NCBI GenBank assembly: GCA_958448685.1
Contig: CAUDEV010000005.1
Location: 1 to 28,628, forward strand
Reading direction: 5' to 3'
Length of the DNA stretch: 28,628 nucleotides
From: an uncultured Alphaproteobacteria bacterium
GTDB lineage: Bacteria > Pseudomonadota > Alphaproteobacteria > RUG11792
The position numbers were made by a program, and so were the translations under genes. The notes beneath the pieces are model-generated. The model worked only from the letters and a program-made list of their open reading frames with translations. It was not told the DNA's origin and did no database searches. This document shows, piece after piece, positions 8,562-17,272 of the stretch (the stretch's first letter is position 1; every line of letters starts with the position of its first letter).

Positions 8562-9035
8562 TTGAAATCATTGTTTTATAAAATTATTTTAATATTTATA
8601 CTTTGCTTCATAGAAAAGGTCTTTGCCTTAGAAACAACTGCGGATGAAATTTCAATTGATTCTGAAAATGGAATATATACTCTGACAGGAAATGCACAAG
8701 CTGAAGAAGATGGAAAAATATTTGAAGCTGATAAAATTATTGTTTATAAGAAAAACTCAGAAAAACGCCCTTCAAAAATAGAAGCTTATGGAAATGTCTC
8801 TTATAAAGAAGATGATACAATCATAACTTCTGATGATTGTGAAAGCGATATGGAATTTGTGACATTTTCAAAAAATGTTATATTAAAAGGACCAGAATTC
8901 GGGATTATTCATGCGGATAAAGCGAAATATAATACGAAAAACAAAACAATGGACATTACCTCAAAGAAAAAAGTAAAATTAAATTTAGATAAAAAGCTAG
9001 AAGCTGAATTTAACGAGAAAAATAAAAAGAAGTGA
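8562..9035 (+). CDS. lptA: LPS transport periplasmic protein LptA (OstA-like)
   Basis: LptA forms the periplasmic part of the bridge that carries lipopolysaccharide to LptD in the outer membrane. The product has a signal peptide ending near KVFA, then an OstA/LptA jellyroll domain: ALETTADEISID, NGIYTLTGNAQAEEDGK, EADKIIVYKK and KIEAYGNVSYKE. I favour the TTG at 8562. A GAGG lies five bases upstream and it gives a textbook signal peptide beginning K-S-L-F-Y-K. An in-frame ATG at 8535 would add nine residues with two acidic ones and no visible ribosome binding site. The stop overlaps the GTG start of lptB. The C-terminus is strongly basic (KKKVKLNLDKKLEAEF). Confidence 0.87.
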   Translation: MKSLFYKIILIFILCFIEKVFALETTADEISIDSENGIYTLTGNAQAEEDGKIFEADKIIVYKKNSEKRPSKIEAYGNVSYKEDDTIITSDDCESDMEFVTFSKNVILKGPEFGIIHADKAKYNTKNKTMDITSKKKVKLNLDKKLEAEFNEKNKKK

Positions 9036-9754
9036 TTTTTGAAGCGAAAAATATAGCGAAATCTTTTAAAGACAGATTAGTTCTAAGAGGAATTAATTTA
9101 TCATTTAATGTTGGTGAAGTTGTCGGTATATTAGGCCCAAATGGCGCAGGAAAGACAACATTGTTTTCGATATTAACTGGCATAATTAAGGCTGATACAA
9201 GTGAAATTCGCTTAGGAAATAAAGATATAACAAAATTAAAAATTCATGAAAGATCAAAAGCTGGAATTGTATACTTGCCTCAAGATTCTTCAATTTTTCG
9301 AGGACTTACAGTTGAGGATAATATAAAGGCGGTTCTTCAAATTACTTATTCTTCAAAAGAACAAATAGAATTAAGATTAAATGAACTCTTGGATTCTTTT
9401 TCTTTAACTCATTTGAGAAAGGCAAAAGCACCGTTCTTATCAGGAGGAGAACGAAGGAAAGTTGAGATAGCAAGAGCCTTGGCGACTTCTCCGTCTTATT
9501 TAATGTTAGATGAACCATTTTCTGGTGTTGATCCTATTTCTGTTAATGAGATAATCTCAATTATACGTAATTTGAAAAATCTTAATATTGGAATAATAAT
9601 TACGGATCATAATGTCAGAGAAACTCTGCAAGTTATAGATCGAGGATATATAATTGCAAACGGAAAAATTTTGACAAGTGGAACTCCTCACGAGATAGCA
9701 AATGATCAAAATGCAAAAACTCTATATCTTGGAGATGATTTTAAATTCTATTGA
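9032..9754 (+). CDS. lptB: LPS export ABC transporter ATP-binding protein LptB
   Basis: LptB is the ATPase that powers extraction of lipopolysaccharide from the inner membrane with LptF and LptG. The 240-residue product has Walker A GPNGAGKTT (35-43), Q-loop YLPQDSSIFRGLTVEDN (81-97, the typical LptB stretch), signature LSGGERRK (136-143), Walker B YLMLDEPF (156-163) and H-loop TDHNVRETL with His193. The DHNVRETL segment and the C-terminal extension with YLGDDFKF are characteristic of LptB rather than other ABC ATPases. The GTG start overlaps the lptA TGA. lptF and lptG are not in this window and must be elsewhere. Confidence 0.95.
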   Translation: MIFEAKNIAKSFKDRLVLRGINLSFNVGEVVGILGPNGAGKTTLFSILTGIIKADTSEIRLGNKDITKLKIHERSKAGIVYLPQDSSIFRGLTVEDNIKAVLQITYSSKEQIELRLNELLDSFSLTHLRKAKAPFLSGGERRKVEIARALATSPSYLMLDEPFSGVDPISVNEIISIIRNLKNLNIGIIITDHNVRETLQVIDRGYIIANGKILTSGTPHEIANDQNAKTLYLGDDFKFY

Positions 9755-9773
9755 TAATATAAATTTTTCAATT

Positions 9774-11021
9774 TCAGTTTTGAACTCTTTTCTCTAATCT
9801 TTTATTCATTACGGATATTAAAATAAAAGTAGGGATCGTTATTATATATATCCACACTGAACATCCTAAATTGCTCTTAAATAACGATGAAAAAAGCAAC
9901 ATCATAAATGGAGTAAAACCACCAATAATCGCGCCTAAAGAATCTGTAATACCAAAACCTGAATATCTGCAAGATGGAGGAAATAATTTAACGACATATG
10001 CCGCAGAACAACTAGCCAACGAAGCACTTAAAAAAGTAACTATTATCATATATGAATATATCTTCATTAAAGTAAGTTCTCCTGAAATTAAATAACAAGC
10101 AGGCAGTGCCATAATGGCTAACAACAAAGAACCATACTTTATTTGTCTAACTAATCCGACTTTATCTGCAATCTTTCCGCATATAGAAATAGATATCGAT
10201 ATCCATAATAAATCAAACATACTGAATATCATACTTTGTGAAATAGAATAACCTGCTTGTTGGAACAATCTATTTCCAAACATCATGGAAGAATAGGCTA
10301 CACTAGTATAGGCCGCACTAATGGCAATCCCAACAATAGTTTCTAATTTATGATTTAAGAACAGATCTTTTATAGGATTTTTAGAAATTTGATGTTTATT
10401 AAGTATTTCTATATAATCATCGGTTTCTTGTATTCTGATTCTAAACAAAAATATTACAAAAGCTAAAATTCCTCCAATTAAAAAAGGAATTCGCCAAAAC
10501 CAAATTGGTGATCCATCTTGAGTTATTCCCCAACATACCAATGCTGCTATACATCCTCCCATACATCCACAAGACACTACATTTGCTGAAGAACTTGTTT
10601 TTTTATTCCCTGTTTCATAATTATGTATAAGAACTCCTGAATATTCTGAACCTTTAAAGAAACCTTGAACCATTCGTAATAATATCAACATAAAAGGGGC
10701 AATTAAGCCTATTGTTTTGTATGTTGGAAGAAGTCCTATTATAAACACAGGCATCCCAATGCCTATAATACTTATTAATAAAGATTTCCTCCGGCCATAC
10801 TTATCTCCAATTCTTCCAAAAGCAATTGCTCCAATTGGGCCTGTTACAAAAAGTGCAGCATATGCCGCATATGATGAAAGCAATTGAATTATGGGATTGT
10901 TATGTTCTCCAAAAAATAATGGAGCCATAACAACCGCTAAAAAACCATTTATAACATTATCAAAACTTATAACAAAGTGCCCTGAAATTACAGCCTTATT
11001 ATATTTCATTATATATACCAT
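9774..11021 (-). CDS. MFS transporter of the metabolite:H+ symporter (ProP-like) type
   Basis: A 415-residue major facilitator superfamily protein with about 12 predicted spans. The inter-helix loop motif GRIGDKYGRRKSLL and the following RMVQGFFKGSEYSG resemble the MHS family (ProP, KgtP, ShiA types). Members import osmoprotectants, organic acids or other small metabolites with protons; the substrate cannot be told from the sequence. The ATG at 11021 was kept; a second ATG at 11009 (MKYNKAV) is also possible, and neither has a clear ribosome binding site. It converges with lptB, leaving a gap of 19 bases. It has its own promoter upstream. Confidence 0.82.
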   Translation of the reverse strand: MVYIMKYNKAVISGHFVISFDNVINGFLAVVMAPLFFGEHNNPIIQLLSSYAAYAALFVTGPIGAIAFGRIGDKYGRRKSLLISIIGIGMPVFIIGLLPTYKTIGLIAPFMLILLRMVQGFFKGSEYSGVLIHNYETGNKKTSSSANVVSCGCMGGCIAALVCWGITQDGSPIWFWRIPFLIGGILAFVIFLFRIRIQETDDYIEILNKHQISKNPIKDLFLNHKLETIVGIAISAAYTSVAYSSMMFGNRLFQQAGYSISQSMIFSMFDLLWISISISICGKIADKVGLVRQIKYGSLLLAIMALPACYLISGELTLMKIYSYMIIVTFLSASLASCSAAYVVKLFPPSCRYSGFGITDSLGAIIGGFTPFMMLLFSSLFKSNLGCSVWIYIITIPTFILISVMNKRLEKRVQN

Positions 11022-11041
11022 AGTATGTGTCTATGTTAGAA

Positions 11042-11070
11042 ATAATATATAAAATTTTAGAAAATATCAA
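11042..11070 (-). promoter_or_regulatory. Promoter of the MFS transporter gene
   Basis: On the minus strand TTGATA (11070-11065) and TATTAT (11047-11042) are 17 bases apart. Transcription would begin near 11035, giving a short leader of about 13 bases to the ATG at 11021 or 26 to the ATG at 11009. Confidence 0.5.
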
Positions 11071-11115
11071 CACAAATTAAATTATAAGGGCGATAAATTA
11101 ATTATTGTTTTATTA

Positions 11116-11877
11116 TCAATTATTTTGATTTAGTATAATTTTAATACAAAAACTGTTTAAAAAATTACATATGATTCTTATTAATATAGCCGAGCAGGAA
11201 ATTTCCCAAAAATCATGAAAATTTAAAGGATTATTTGCAAAAACACACATGGCTAAAAATGTAAATATAAATGTATCCAAACAGACATTTGAAATAAACA
11301 AAATTGTATTATGTTTTAAAATTGTATTTGTTTTTCGTATAAAATTCAGAAGCTTAATTTCAGCTAACTGCGAACAAAAATAGGAAACATAAGATGCTAT
11401 TAGTAATCTCGGAACAGGAAGGAAAATTTGTTTTATAGACGCAATATTATTATTTATTATCTCTTCTGATATACTGAATTCTGGATATTGTGCATAATCT
11501 ATTGGTTTATGTCCCAAGGTAAGGATTATATTAATCAGAAAGAATATATCCGTAAACATAGTCAAATATAGCATATGTTTTGCTTTAGTTTCACCGTATT
11601 TTAAATTTACTATATCGCATGCAAGAAATGAAGAGCAAAATATCACTGTCCCAAGAAGCACTTCCATATTGATCAGCTCATATGAAGTTGCATATAAAAC
11701 CTGAATATTAGCAATAACAGAAGATAAAATCATATATCCGCACAATCCGGAATATCCGAATTTTTTGTATATAATTAAAATAAATATAACACAAACTATA
11801 AAATTGACTAGTGATATAAATATACTGGGGAAATATTGAAGATAGGTAACAAAATTTAAAAATAAATCATCTAACAT
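11116..11877 (-). CDS. yhhQ: Queuosine precursor transporter, YhhQ/VUT family
   Basis: The YhhQ (QPTR, formerly DUF165/VUT_1) family imports queuine or 7-deazaguanine precursors used to make queuosine in tRNA wobble positions. The 253-residue product has about six membrane spans. It carries the family hallmarks: ANIQVLYATSYELINMEVLLG near 55-75, then a segment CDIVNLKYGETKAKH like the conserved D-N-KYG-K-A pattern. The C-terminal part (CLDTFIFTFLAMCVF) also fits. Salvage suits an endosymbiont without its own deazaguanine synthesis, but whether this organism has tgt cannot be seen here. The start is 10 bases after the terminator hairpin that follows the porin gene. Confidence 0.82.
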   Translation of the reverse strand: MLDDLFLNFVTYLQYFPSIFISLVNFIVCVIFILIIYKKFGYSGLCGYMILSSVIANIQVLYATSYELINMEVLLGTVIFCSSFLACDIVNLKYGETKAKHMLYLTMFTDIFFLINIILTLGHKPIDYAQYPEFSISEEIINNNIASIKQIFLPVPRLLIASYVSYFCSQLAEIKLLNFIRKTNTILKHNTILFISNVCLDTFIFTFLAMCVFANNPLNFHDFWEISCSAILIRIICNFLNSFCIKIILNQNN

Positions 11878-11886
11878 AGAAAATGG

Positions 11887-11910
11887 GCCCGAGAGAAAAG
11901 TCTATCGGGC
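11887..11910 (-). terminator. Terminator after the porin gene
   Basis: GCCCGA (11887-11892) and TCGGGC (11905-11910) pair, with three further pairs inside after one mismatch. On the minus strand a short run of four T follows (complement of 11880-11883). It lies between the porin stop and the yhhQ start. The T run is short, so some read-through into yhhQ is likely. Confidence 0.55.
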
Positions 11911-11927
11911 ACTAATATCTAAAAAAC

Positions 11928-13271
11928 TTAGAAACTGACTTTAGCACCGATTGCTAACAATTGACATTTTTGTTTTTTAATAGCGTTCTTGTCTTTAACG
12001 TTATCAAAAATCATATTATATCTTTCGCAAGCGGTATCTGTTGATTTTGTTGAAATATGATCAAATTCAGTAAACAACATTAAACCATCACATACTTTGT
12101 ATTCAACAGCAAGAGTCAACATATCTCCCTTTGCTTTTTGTCCAGCGTCAACTCTTCTTTGAGTTTTGTGGAAAACTGTTGAGAAAGACCAATGATCATC
12201 AAGTGTATATTTTGCACCAATATTCCAAGCTCTTCCTGCATTGGCTTTTTCTGTTGAAAGGAAATTTCCAATACTCGTAAGTTCCGAAGCATTCTTTGGG
12301 GTTCTGGATTTGCCGTTGTTTATAAATCCTGCTCCAATTTGCCACTCTTTATATCCAACGGTAGCACTCAAGTGATATGATCTTGCATTCCTCAATTTTA
12401 CATCATCTTTTGAATCAGTACTACTTTTGACATCTAAAGCTTTTGTGTCTTCAAATAAATAAACTCCGGAAAGTTTCGTTGTGAAACCATTTGCAAATTC
12501 ATGAGAATGACTTAAAGCTAAAGCTATGTTATTTCTTCCTGAAGGTTTTTGTTTCCCATCACCTTTCAGGAACATACCATTATCGTTTCCATTTGAAGCA
12601 CTTCCTGCATGCCAATCTTTGTCATTGTGACCATGTTGCTTTGTGTCAGGAGTTATAGCTGTTGCAAATTGAAATCCCCAGATTTTTGGAGAATAATACG
12701 CAATTTTCGTTGCTTTATTTGTGTATCCAATCATATAAACCGGAGATATAACTCCTGGAGCATAATCGATATCATGAACAACTGTTCCATCAACACCGCA
12801 AGTTCCGCCAATTAATCTTTGACCATCATAAATAAATTTTGCATCAGGGCCTTTGACGTTTCCCATTTCAATTGTTCCAAAGCCATCTCTGGAAAATTTC
12901 ACATACATTTTATCAACACCTGTGTCATCTTTCATTGTGTCAATATCAATTATCGCCCCATACTTGATACCATTATCAAGAGCTCCTCTTGCTTCAAAAG
13001 CAATGTTTGCTTCTCCCGCACAAATTCTTGTCATAGAAGAATCTTTGTTAGTTTTCTTATAACCATTAGGATTAGCTGTATAATATGTATGATCCGGAGA
13101 TGTGAAGTTTGCATGAACTTCAGCAGAACCCGAAATAATCAACTGAGGTTTGTTTGCTGAATCTTCCTGTCTCACACTTTTTTCTTCAGGAGTTGTTTGT
13201 TGCGCTGTATTAGATTGTGCATAACATGATGTAGCCATAATAACAGAAGCTACAAGTAACAATTTTTTCAT
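11928..13271 (-). CDS. Outer-membrane porin (Gram-negative porin family)
   Basis: A 447-residue product with a clear signal peptide (MKKLLLVASVIMATSCYA), a polar linker rich in Gln, Thr and Glu, then a general-porin barrel. It begins QLIISGSAEVHANF, continues with GYGAIIDIDTM-like and FGTIEMGNVKG strands, and ends AIGAKVSF. The C-terminal Phe preceded by alternating residues is the recognition signal for BAM-mediated insertion. MYVKFSRDGFGTIEMGNV resembles the conserved first-strand region of bacterial porins of the Porin_4 type. It would allow passive entry of small solutes. It is monocistronic: a possible promoter (TTGTTC, 18 bases, TATGAT, 13359-13330 on the minus strand) lies upstream and a hairpin terminator downstream. 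Confidence 0.88.
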   Translation of the reverse strand: MKKLLLVASVIMATSCYAQSNTAQQTTPEEKSVRQEDSANKPQLIISGSAEVHANFTSPDHTYYTANPNGYKKTNKDSSMTRICAGEANIAFEARGALDNGIKYGAIIDIDTMKDDTGVDKMYVKFSRDGFGTIEMGNVKGPDAKFIYDGQRLIGGTCGVDGTVVHDIDYAPGVISPVYMIGYTNKATKIAYYSPKIWGFQFATAITPDTKQHGHNDKDWHAGSASNGNDNGMFLKGDGKQKPSGRNNIALALSHSHEFANGFTTKLSGVYLFEDTKALDVKSSTDSKDDVKLRNARSYHLSATVGYKEWQIGAGFINNGKSRTPKNASELTSIGNFLSTEKANAGRAWNIGAKYTLDDHWSFSTVFHKTQRRVDAGQKAKGDMLTLAVEYKVCDGLMLFTEFDHISTKSTDTACERYNMIFDNVKDKNAIKKQKCQLLAIGAKVSF

Positions 13272-13329
13272 AGAATTTCTAAATTTAATAAAAATCTATA
13301 AAGATTTTAAAACAATTTAAATGAATTAC

Positions 13330-13359
13330 ATCATATCAAAATCATATAAAGCAGAACAA
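13330..13359 (-). promoter_or_regulatory. Possible porin promoter
   Basis: On the minus strand TTGTTC (13359-13354) and TATGAT (13335-13330) are 18 bases apart, giving a leader of about 50 bases before the porin ATG. The match is moderate and other AT-rich boxes exist nearby. Confidence 0.35.
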
Positions 13360-13499
13360 TTATTAGAATTTGTGACTAAAAAGATACATAAATATATACG
13401 GTGATGAAAATCGAGATCGTACAGAATTTTGTGAAAAGGGGAAAGGTAAGGAAAAATAGTAAAAGAATGAGAAGGGCTAGTTTTAGTATACATTAAAGC

Positions 13500-13780
13500 T
13501 CAATTACTCACAGTTAATTTATTTGCTAATAAATTGGTTAATATTGTTTTGGCTTTTGATACATTCTGGATGGTCTCTAGCATGATTCATTTTTTAAAAT
13601 CAACAGCATCTCCACTTACTATCATTGATAATTTCAAATTTAAAGAACTAACCTACTAAAAGATCTTAGGTTCAAAATCTTAATAACTCTTTAATATCTT
13701 GATATGAAATGGAAAATCGCAACTTCATATATCCGAAAGTCATGATCTTAGGTGGAAATTTTTTAAGGAGAAATTATAAA
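13500..13780 (-). pseudogene. Probable IS6-family transposase remnant
   Basis: The minus strand between about 13773 and 13672 reads FLLKKFPPKIM, then MKLRFSISYQDIKELLRF and a stop. This resembles the IS6 N-terminal pattern F-P-P/I-I...L-R-F-S-L-S-Y-R-D-V-E-E-L. About 50 bases later, in other frames, SKWR and GDAVDF appear (13620-13590), like W-R-x-D-E-T and G-D-T-V-D-F of the IS6 core; the part between them seems deleted. QNVSKAKTILTNLLANK follows to about 13505. Several frameshifts, stops and the deletion make it dead. The N-terminal fragment is convincing to me, the rest less so. No other gene is visible between 13272 and 13980. Confidence 0.5.
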
Positions 13781-13980
13781 AAATTTAATTTTAACTGATC
13801 TCTTCTCTTAATACAACAAACCTATACTAATTACAATAAATGATCTTTTTGTAACCGACACAAACAAGAAAGAAACTTGTTCACTTCAATGCAATCGCAT
13901 ATACTGCAGAAGTTCAGGTAGATTAAATAAGCAAAATATATTATTTAGTAAAACTTTTCAATAGGTACTTCCATAAATTT

Positions 13981-14712
13981 TTAGACATTTTTATGGGAGG
14001 TTATAAACTGTTTGATAATTCCAGAAGGTATAAAAAATACAAAGCACCAAATTAATCCTTCTATAAAATCCCTGATATCTGACGTAAATAAATAGCAAAT
14101 TAGTAATCCTAAGATTGGTGTTAAAAATTTATTAAAATTTTGTTTTAATGATAAACCAAAAATAAAACCGAGAGTCCCATAAACTCCTATTATTATATCT
14201 ATTTTTGTTTTCTCAAAAACACAAGATGATAACATATAAAGGATAATGGCAAGAAGCGGAAATATATTTATTCCTTTATCGAAAATGATTTTAGAAAATT
14301 TATTATAAGTAAATACTGTCAAGGCTCCTAAAAGAAACGTAAGTATGATTTCTCTCAATTCATGATAACCTTTGAATACAATAGCGAAAGACGTCAAAAC
14401 CAAAGCACACACCCCAAACAACCCAAATTTTAATAAATGTTTATAAAATGCAATCCAAAGATAGAATACTGTTGCAAAATATATATGTCCACTTGGAAAA
14501 GCATAATTTGATGAAGGAGAAGTCACAGGCGGAGGTATTTTAAACAGATCCTTCAAAATAGTTTTAAAAATCATTACAAAAAGCAATAGTAATATCAAAT
14601 ATTTATAATCATCTCTTTTAGAAAAGATATAAAGTATCATCGATAAAAACATTAACAATATGTCATTACTAAAAAGCAGAAGAAAGTTTAAAATAAGGTT
14701 AGCAAATTCCAT
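13981..14712 (-). CDS. PAP2-like membrane protein with altered active site
   Basis: A 243-residue protein with about six or seven membrane spans and the layout of PAP2 phosphatases, which remove phosphate from lipid substrates such as undecaprenyl pyrophosphate or phosphatidate. Motif 1 (K-x6-R-P) reads KDLFKIPPP, so Lys54 is kept but the Arg is Pro61. Motif 2 is intact (YAFPSGH, 70-76). Motif 3 (S-R-x5-H-x3-D) reads with His117 (GYHELRE) and Glu121, but the Arg position is hydrophobic. Both histidines thus remain while both arginines that bind phosphate are lost. It may be a weak enzyme, bind a different group, or be non-catalytic. It is the last gene of the lon operon, three bases after lolC. 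Confidence 0.7.
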   Translation of the reverse strand: MEFANLILNFLLLFSNDILLMFLSMILYIFSKRDDYKYLILLLLFVMIFKTILKDLFKIPPPVTSPSSNYAFPSGHIYFATVFYLWIAFYKHLLKFGLFGVCALVLTSFAIVFKGYHELREIILTFLLGALTVFTYNKFSKIIFDKGINIFPLLAIILYMLSSCVFEKTKIDIIIGVYGTLGFIFGLSLKQNFNKFLTPILGLLICYLFTSDIRDFIEGLIWCFVFFIPSGIIKQFITSHKNV

Positions 14713-14715
14713 AAA

Positions 14716-15951
14716 TTATATTTTTAAAGCAGTAACTGGATCCATTTTTGATGCTTTTCTAGCTGGATATATTGTGGCCAATAAGCAAAATACTATCGAA
14801 AACAAGACAATATATAAAACTTCCATCCAGTCGATTTGAGAAGGTATTTGAGAAAGAAAATAAATTTCTTCACTAAATAATTCACTATTTGAAAATCTTT
14901 CCAAAAACTGTTTAATTCTATCAATGTTTAATGTAACAAGCAGTCCTAAGAAAACGCCAGTTGCCGTCCCTAAAATTCCTATCGCTGATCCTATCATAAA
15001 AAATATTTTCGAAATAGACTTTCTAGTTAAGCCCATTGTGCGAAGTATGGCTATATCTTTTGTTTTGCTGTTTGTCAGCATAATTAATCCTGAGATGATA
15101 TTAAATATTGCAACCAACACGATTATACTCAAAATTAAAGTCATGACGTTTTTTTCAACTGTAACTGCGTGAAAGATACTAGCATCAGAATGCTGCCAAT
15201 CAAGTATTCTTAAGCCACTTCTCAGTTTCAATGCCAGTTTTTTAGAAACTTTTTGTGAATCATCAACATCAGATAAAAATAACTCTATTTGAGAAACTTT
15301 ATTCTCGAAATTAAAAAATTCTTGAGCATTTTCCAAAGGCATCAAGATTATATTTTTGTCATACTCATTCATCCCGACTTCAAATATGCCTGAAACATAA
15401 AAATTCTCTTCTTTCGGAAGTTTACCAAATGGGGTTATTAAGCCATCTGGAATCAACAATTTTATGGATTCACCAACTTTGATATTCAGCGACTCTGCTA
15501 ATCTTTTGCCTATAAAAACGCTTTGATTTGAAAAATTTTCTAAAGAACCATATTTGATATTATCGAATATCAGATTTTTTTGTCTCAAAGATGATTTTGA
15601 AAGCCCTTGAACCAGAACGCCTCGGGCATTTCCATTAGAAATCAAAACAACTTGCTGCTCTATTTGAGGGATCACTTTTGTTATATTGCTATCAAAGGTT
15701 TTTATAAAATCTGATAGTTTTTCATAATCTGAAATTCCTTTTTCTTCTATTGAAGAAATCACAATGTGTCCTTTCATACCAACAATTTTATCAAGTAATT
15801 CTGATCTAAACCCATTCATAACAGATGTGACAATAATAAGGGTTGCAACTCCAAGAGCTATACCAATAAATGAAAAACAGGTTACAACATATGCAAATCC
15901 AGAACTTTTTCTTGATCTCAAATACCTTTCTGCTATGAATCTTTCTATCAT
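14716..15951 (-). CDS. lolC: Lipoprotein-releasing ABC transporter permease, LolC/LolE family
   Basis: LolC/E, with the ATPase LolD, releases lipoproteins from the inner membrane to the chaperone LolA. The 411-residue product begins ERFIAERYLRSRKSSGFAYV and then IALGVATLIIVTSVMNGF, the conserved first span of this family. A large periplasmic domain follows (about 50-265), then three C-terminal spans ending in AKASKMDPVTALKI-like ARKASKMDPVTALKI. Many alphaproteobacteria have a single LolC/E-type permease acting as a homodimer; no second permease or lolD is in the window. It follows the APC permease gene by about ten bases and precedes the PAP2-like gene by three, so it is co-transcribed. Confidence 0.92.
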   Translation of the reverse strand: MIERFIAERYLRSRKSSGFAYVVTCFSFIGIALGVATLIIVTSVMNGFRSELLDKIVGMKGHIVISSIEEKGISDYEKLSDFIKTFDSNITKVIPQIEQQVVLISNGNARGVLVQGLSKSSLRQKNLIFDNIKYGSLENFSNQSVFIGKRLAESLNIKVGESIKLLIPDGLITPFGKLPKEENFYVSGIFEVGMNEYDKNIILMPLENAQEFFNFENKVSQIELFLSDVDDSQKVSKKLALKLRSGLRILDWQHSDASIFHAVTVEKNVMTLILSIIVLVAIFNIISGLIMLTNSKTKDIAILRTMGLTRKSISKIFFMIGSAIGILGTATGVFLGLLVTLNIDRIKQFLERFSNSELFSEEIYFLSQIPSQIDWMEVLYIVLFSIVFCLLATIYPARKASKMDPVTALKI

Positions 15952-15961
15952 AAATTTATCC

Positions 15962-17269
15962 TTAATAATTTAAACTTTCCTTTATTGATTTCCTGTATTT
16001 TAGGAAAATTGGTATACCAACTAATATAAATATTACCAAAACAATTAATGAAGATATAACATTTTGTGATAATGTGAAAATACAGAATATTATGGAAAAC
16101 TCAGATAATATCAATTTTCTGAGTCTCTTTTTCTTCGGATACCAGTTTTTCAAAAGCTTCATATATGATATGCAACAGATTAAATACACATATATAAACA
16201 CACTAACCAACATATCTATGAGTTCTGCAAGTCCTCCTTTATGAAATTGTTCCAAAGCAAGAAAAGGCAAAGTGCCTAAAGCTGCTATTATTAATGCTGA
16301 ATTTGGAGCGCCTGATTTGTTAACTTTTCCGAATATTGCTGGAAATAGACCATCTTTATATGCTCCATATGCTATTTGTCCGCTCGTTAATGTCCAGGCA
16401 TTTAATGTCCCTATGCAAACGATCATAGCCATAACAGAAATAGCTATATTACTATAATGCCCAAATATCCTTTCCATAACCACTGCATAAGGAGCTGTTG
16501 TTCCTTCCAATCTTTCAAATCCAACAACACCTGTTATTGATATAGTGTTCATCAAATATATAATTGCAACACAAGAAGTCCCTATTATAATTGATCTCGG
16601 AATTGTGTTTTTAGGGTTTCTAACGCTTTCCGCTGGCGTTGTTGCACATTCAACACCAATAAATCCCCAAAACGTCAAAAGTGCTGTTTGAGCTATTGTT
16701 GTTAAGGTATCTCCATTTGCTACTGCTTCCTTTATTGAAATTTTGAAATATGAAGGATCAAAAAACATAAAGAAAACAACAGGAAGGAAAAGCAAAGGAA
16801 GTATTTTTAACCCTGTCAATATAGTCTCAATAAATCCAGAAAACTTCATCCCTATGATATTTATAAGCGTAATTGCAAATAAAATCATTACTTCTATTCC
16901 AACAATTTCAAAACAATCTAATTTACCAGTTAATATTGTCAAATAACCTAGTGTTGTCACAAGTAAAACTGAATTACTAGACCAAGATATTATCCAATAA
17001 ATCCATGCCGTAAAAAATCCTGCGACTCGTCCAAAAGCTTCTGAAACATAAACATGAGGTCCGCCATTCTTCGGCAAATGAGAAGACAAATCAGAAAAAA
17101 CCAATGCCAATGATATTGCTCCACTCACAGAAACTATCCATCCCAAAAGACCTATTGTTTTAAATGGTGCTAATTGAGATGGCAAAACAAACGCTGCAGA
17201 ACCTAATTGACTTCCTATAACAATCGATACTAATGCAATAAATCCTAATTCCCGATGATTTTTACTCAT
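15962..17269 (-). CDS. Amino acid permease/antiporter, APC superfamily (AdiC/PotE-like)
   Basis: A 435-residue integral membrane protein with about 12 spans. Helix 1 has the unwound substrate-binding pattern IGSQLGSAAFVLPSQLAPF, as in AdiC (G-S-G-V-F-L-L-P). GGPHVYVSEAFGRVAGFFTAW and FWGFIGVECATTPAESVRNPK also match the basic amino acid/polyamine antiporter group. Members exchange amino acids such as arginine, lysine or their amines across the inner membrane; the exact substrate is unknown. It lies three bases after the active M16 peptidase gene in the lon operon, so peptide breakdown and amino acid traffic may be co-expressed; that link is inference. Confidence 0.85.
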   Translation of the reverse strand: MSKNHRELGFIALVSIVIGSQLGSAAFVLPSQLAPFKTIGLLGWIVSVSGAISLALVFSDLSSHLPKNGGPHVYVSEAFGRVAGFFTAWIYWIISWSSNSVLLVTTLGYLTILTGKLDCFEIVGIEVMILFAITLINIIGMKFSGFIETILTGLKILPLLFLPVVFFMFFDPSYFKISIKEAVANGDTLTTIAQTALLTFWGFIGVECATTPAESVRNPKNTIPRSIIIGTSCVAIIYLMNTISITGVVGFERLEGTTAPYAVVMERIFGHYSNIAISVMAMIVCIGTLNAWTLTSGQIAYGAYKDGLFPAIFGKVNKSGAPNSALIIAALGTLPFLALEQFHKGGLAELIDMLVSVFIYVYLICCISYMKLLKNWYPKKKRLRKLILSEFSIIFCIFTLSQNVISSLIVLVIFILVGIPIFLKYRKSIKESLNY

Positions 17270-17272
17270 ATA

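Noticed and set aside
13490..13660. Plus-strand open frame of about 55 codons in the gap upstream of the porin
   Set aside because: No start with a ribosome binding site; the opposite strand carries the IS6-like remnant, so this is a shadow.
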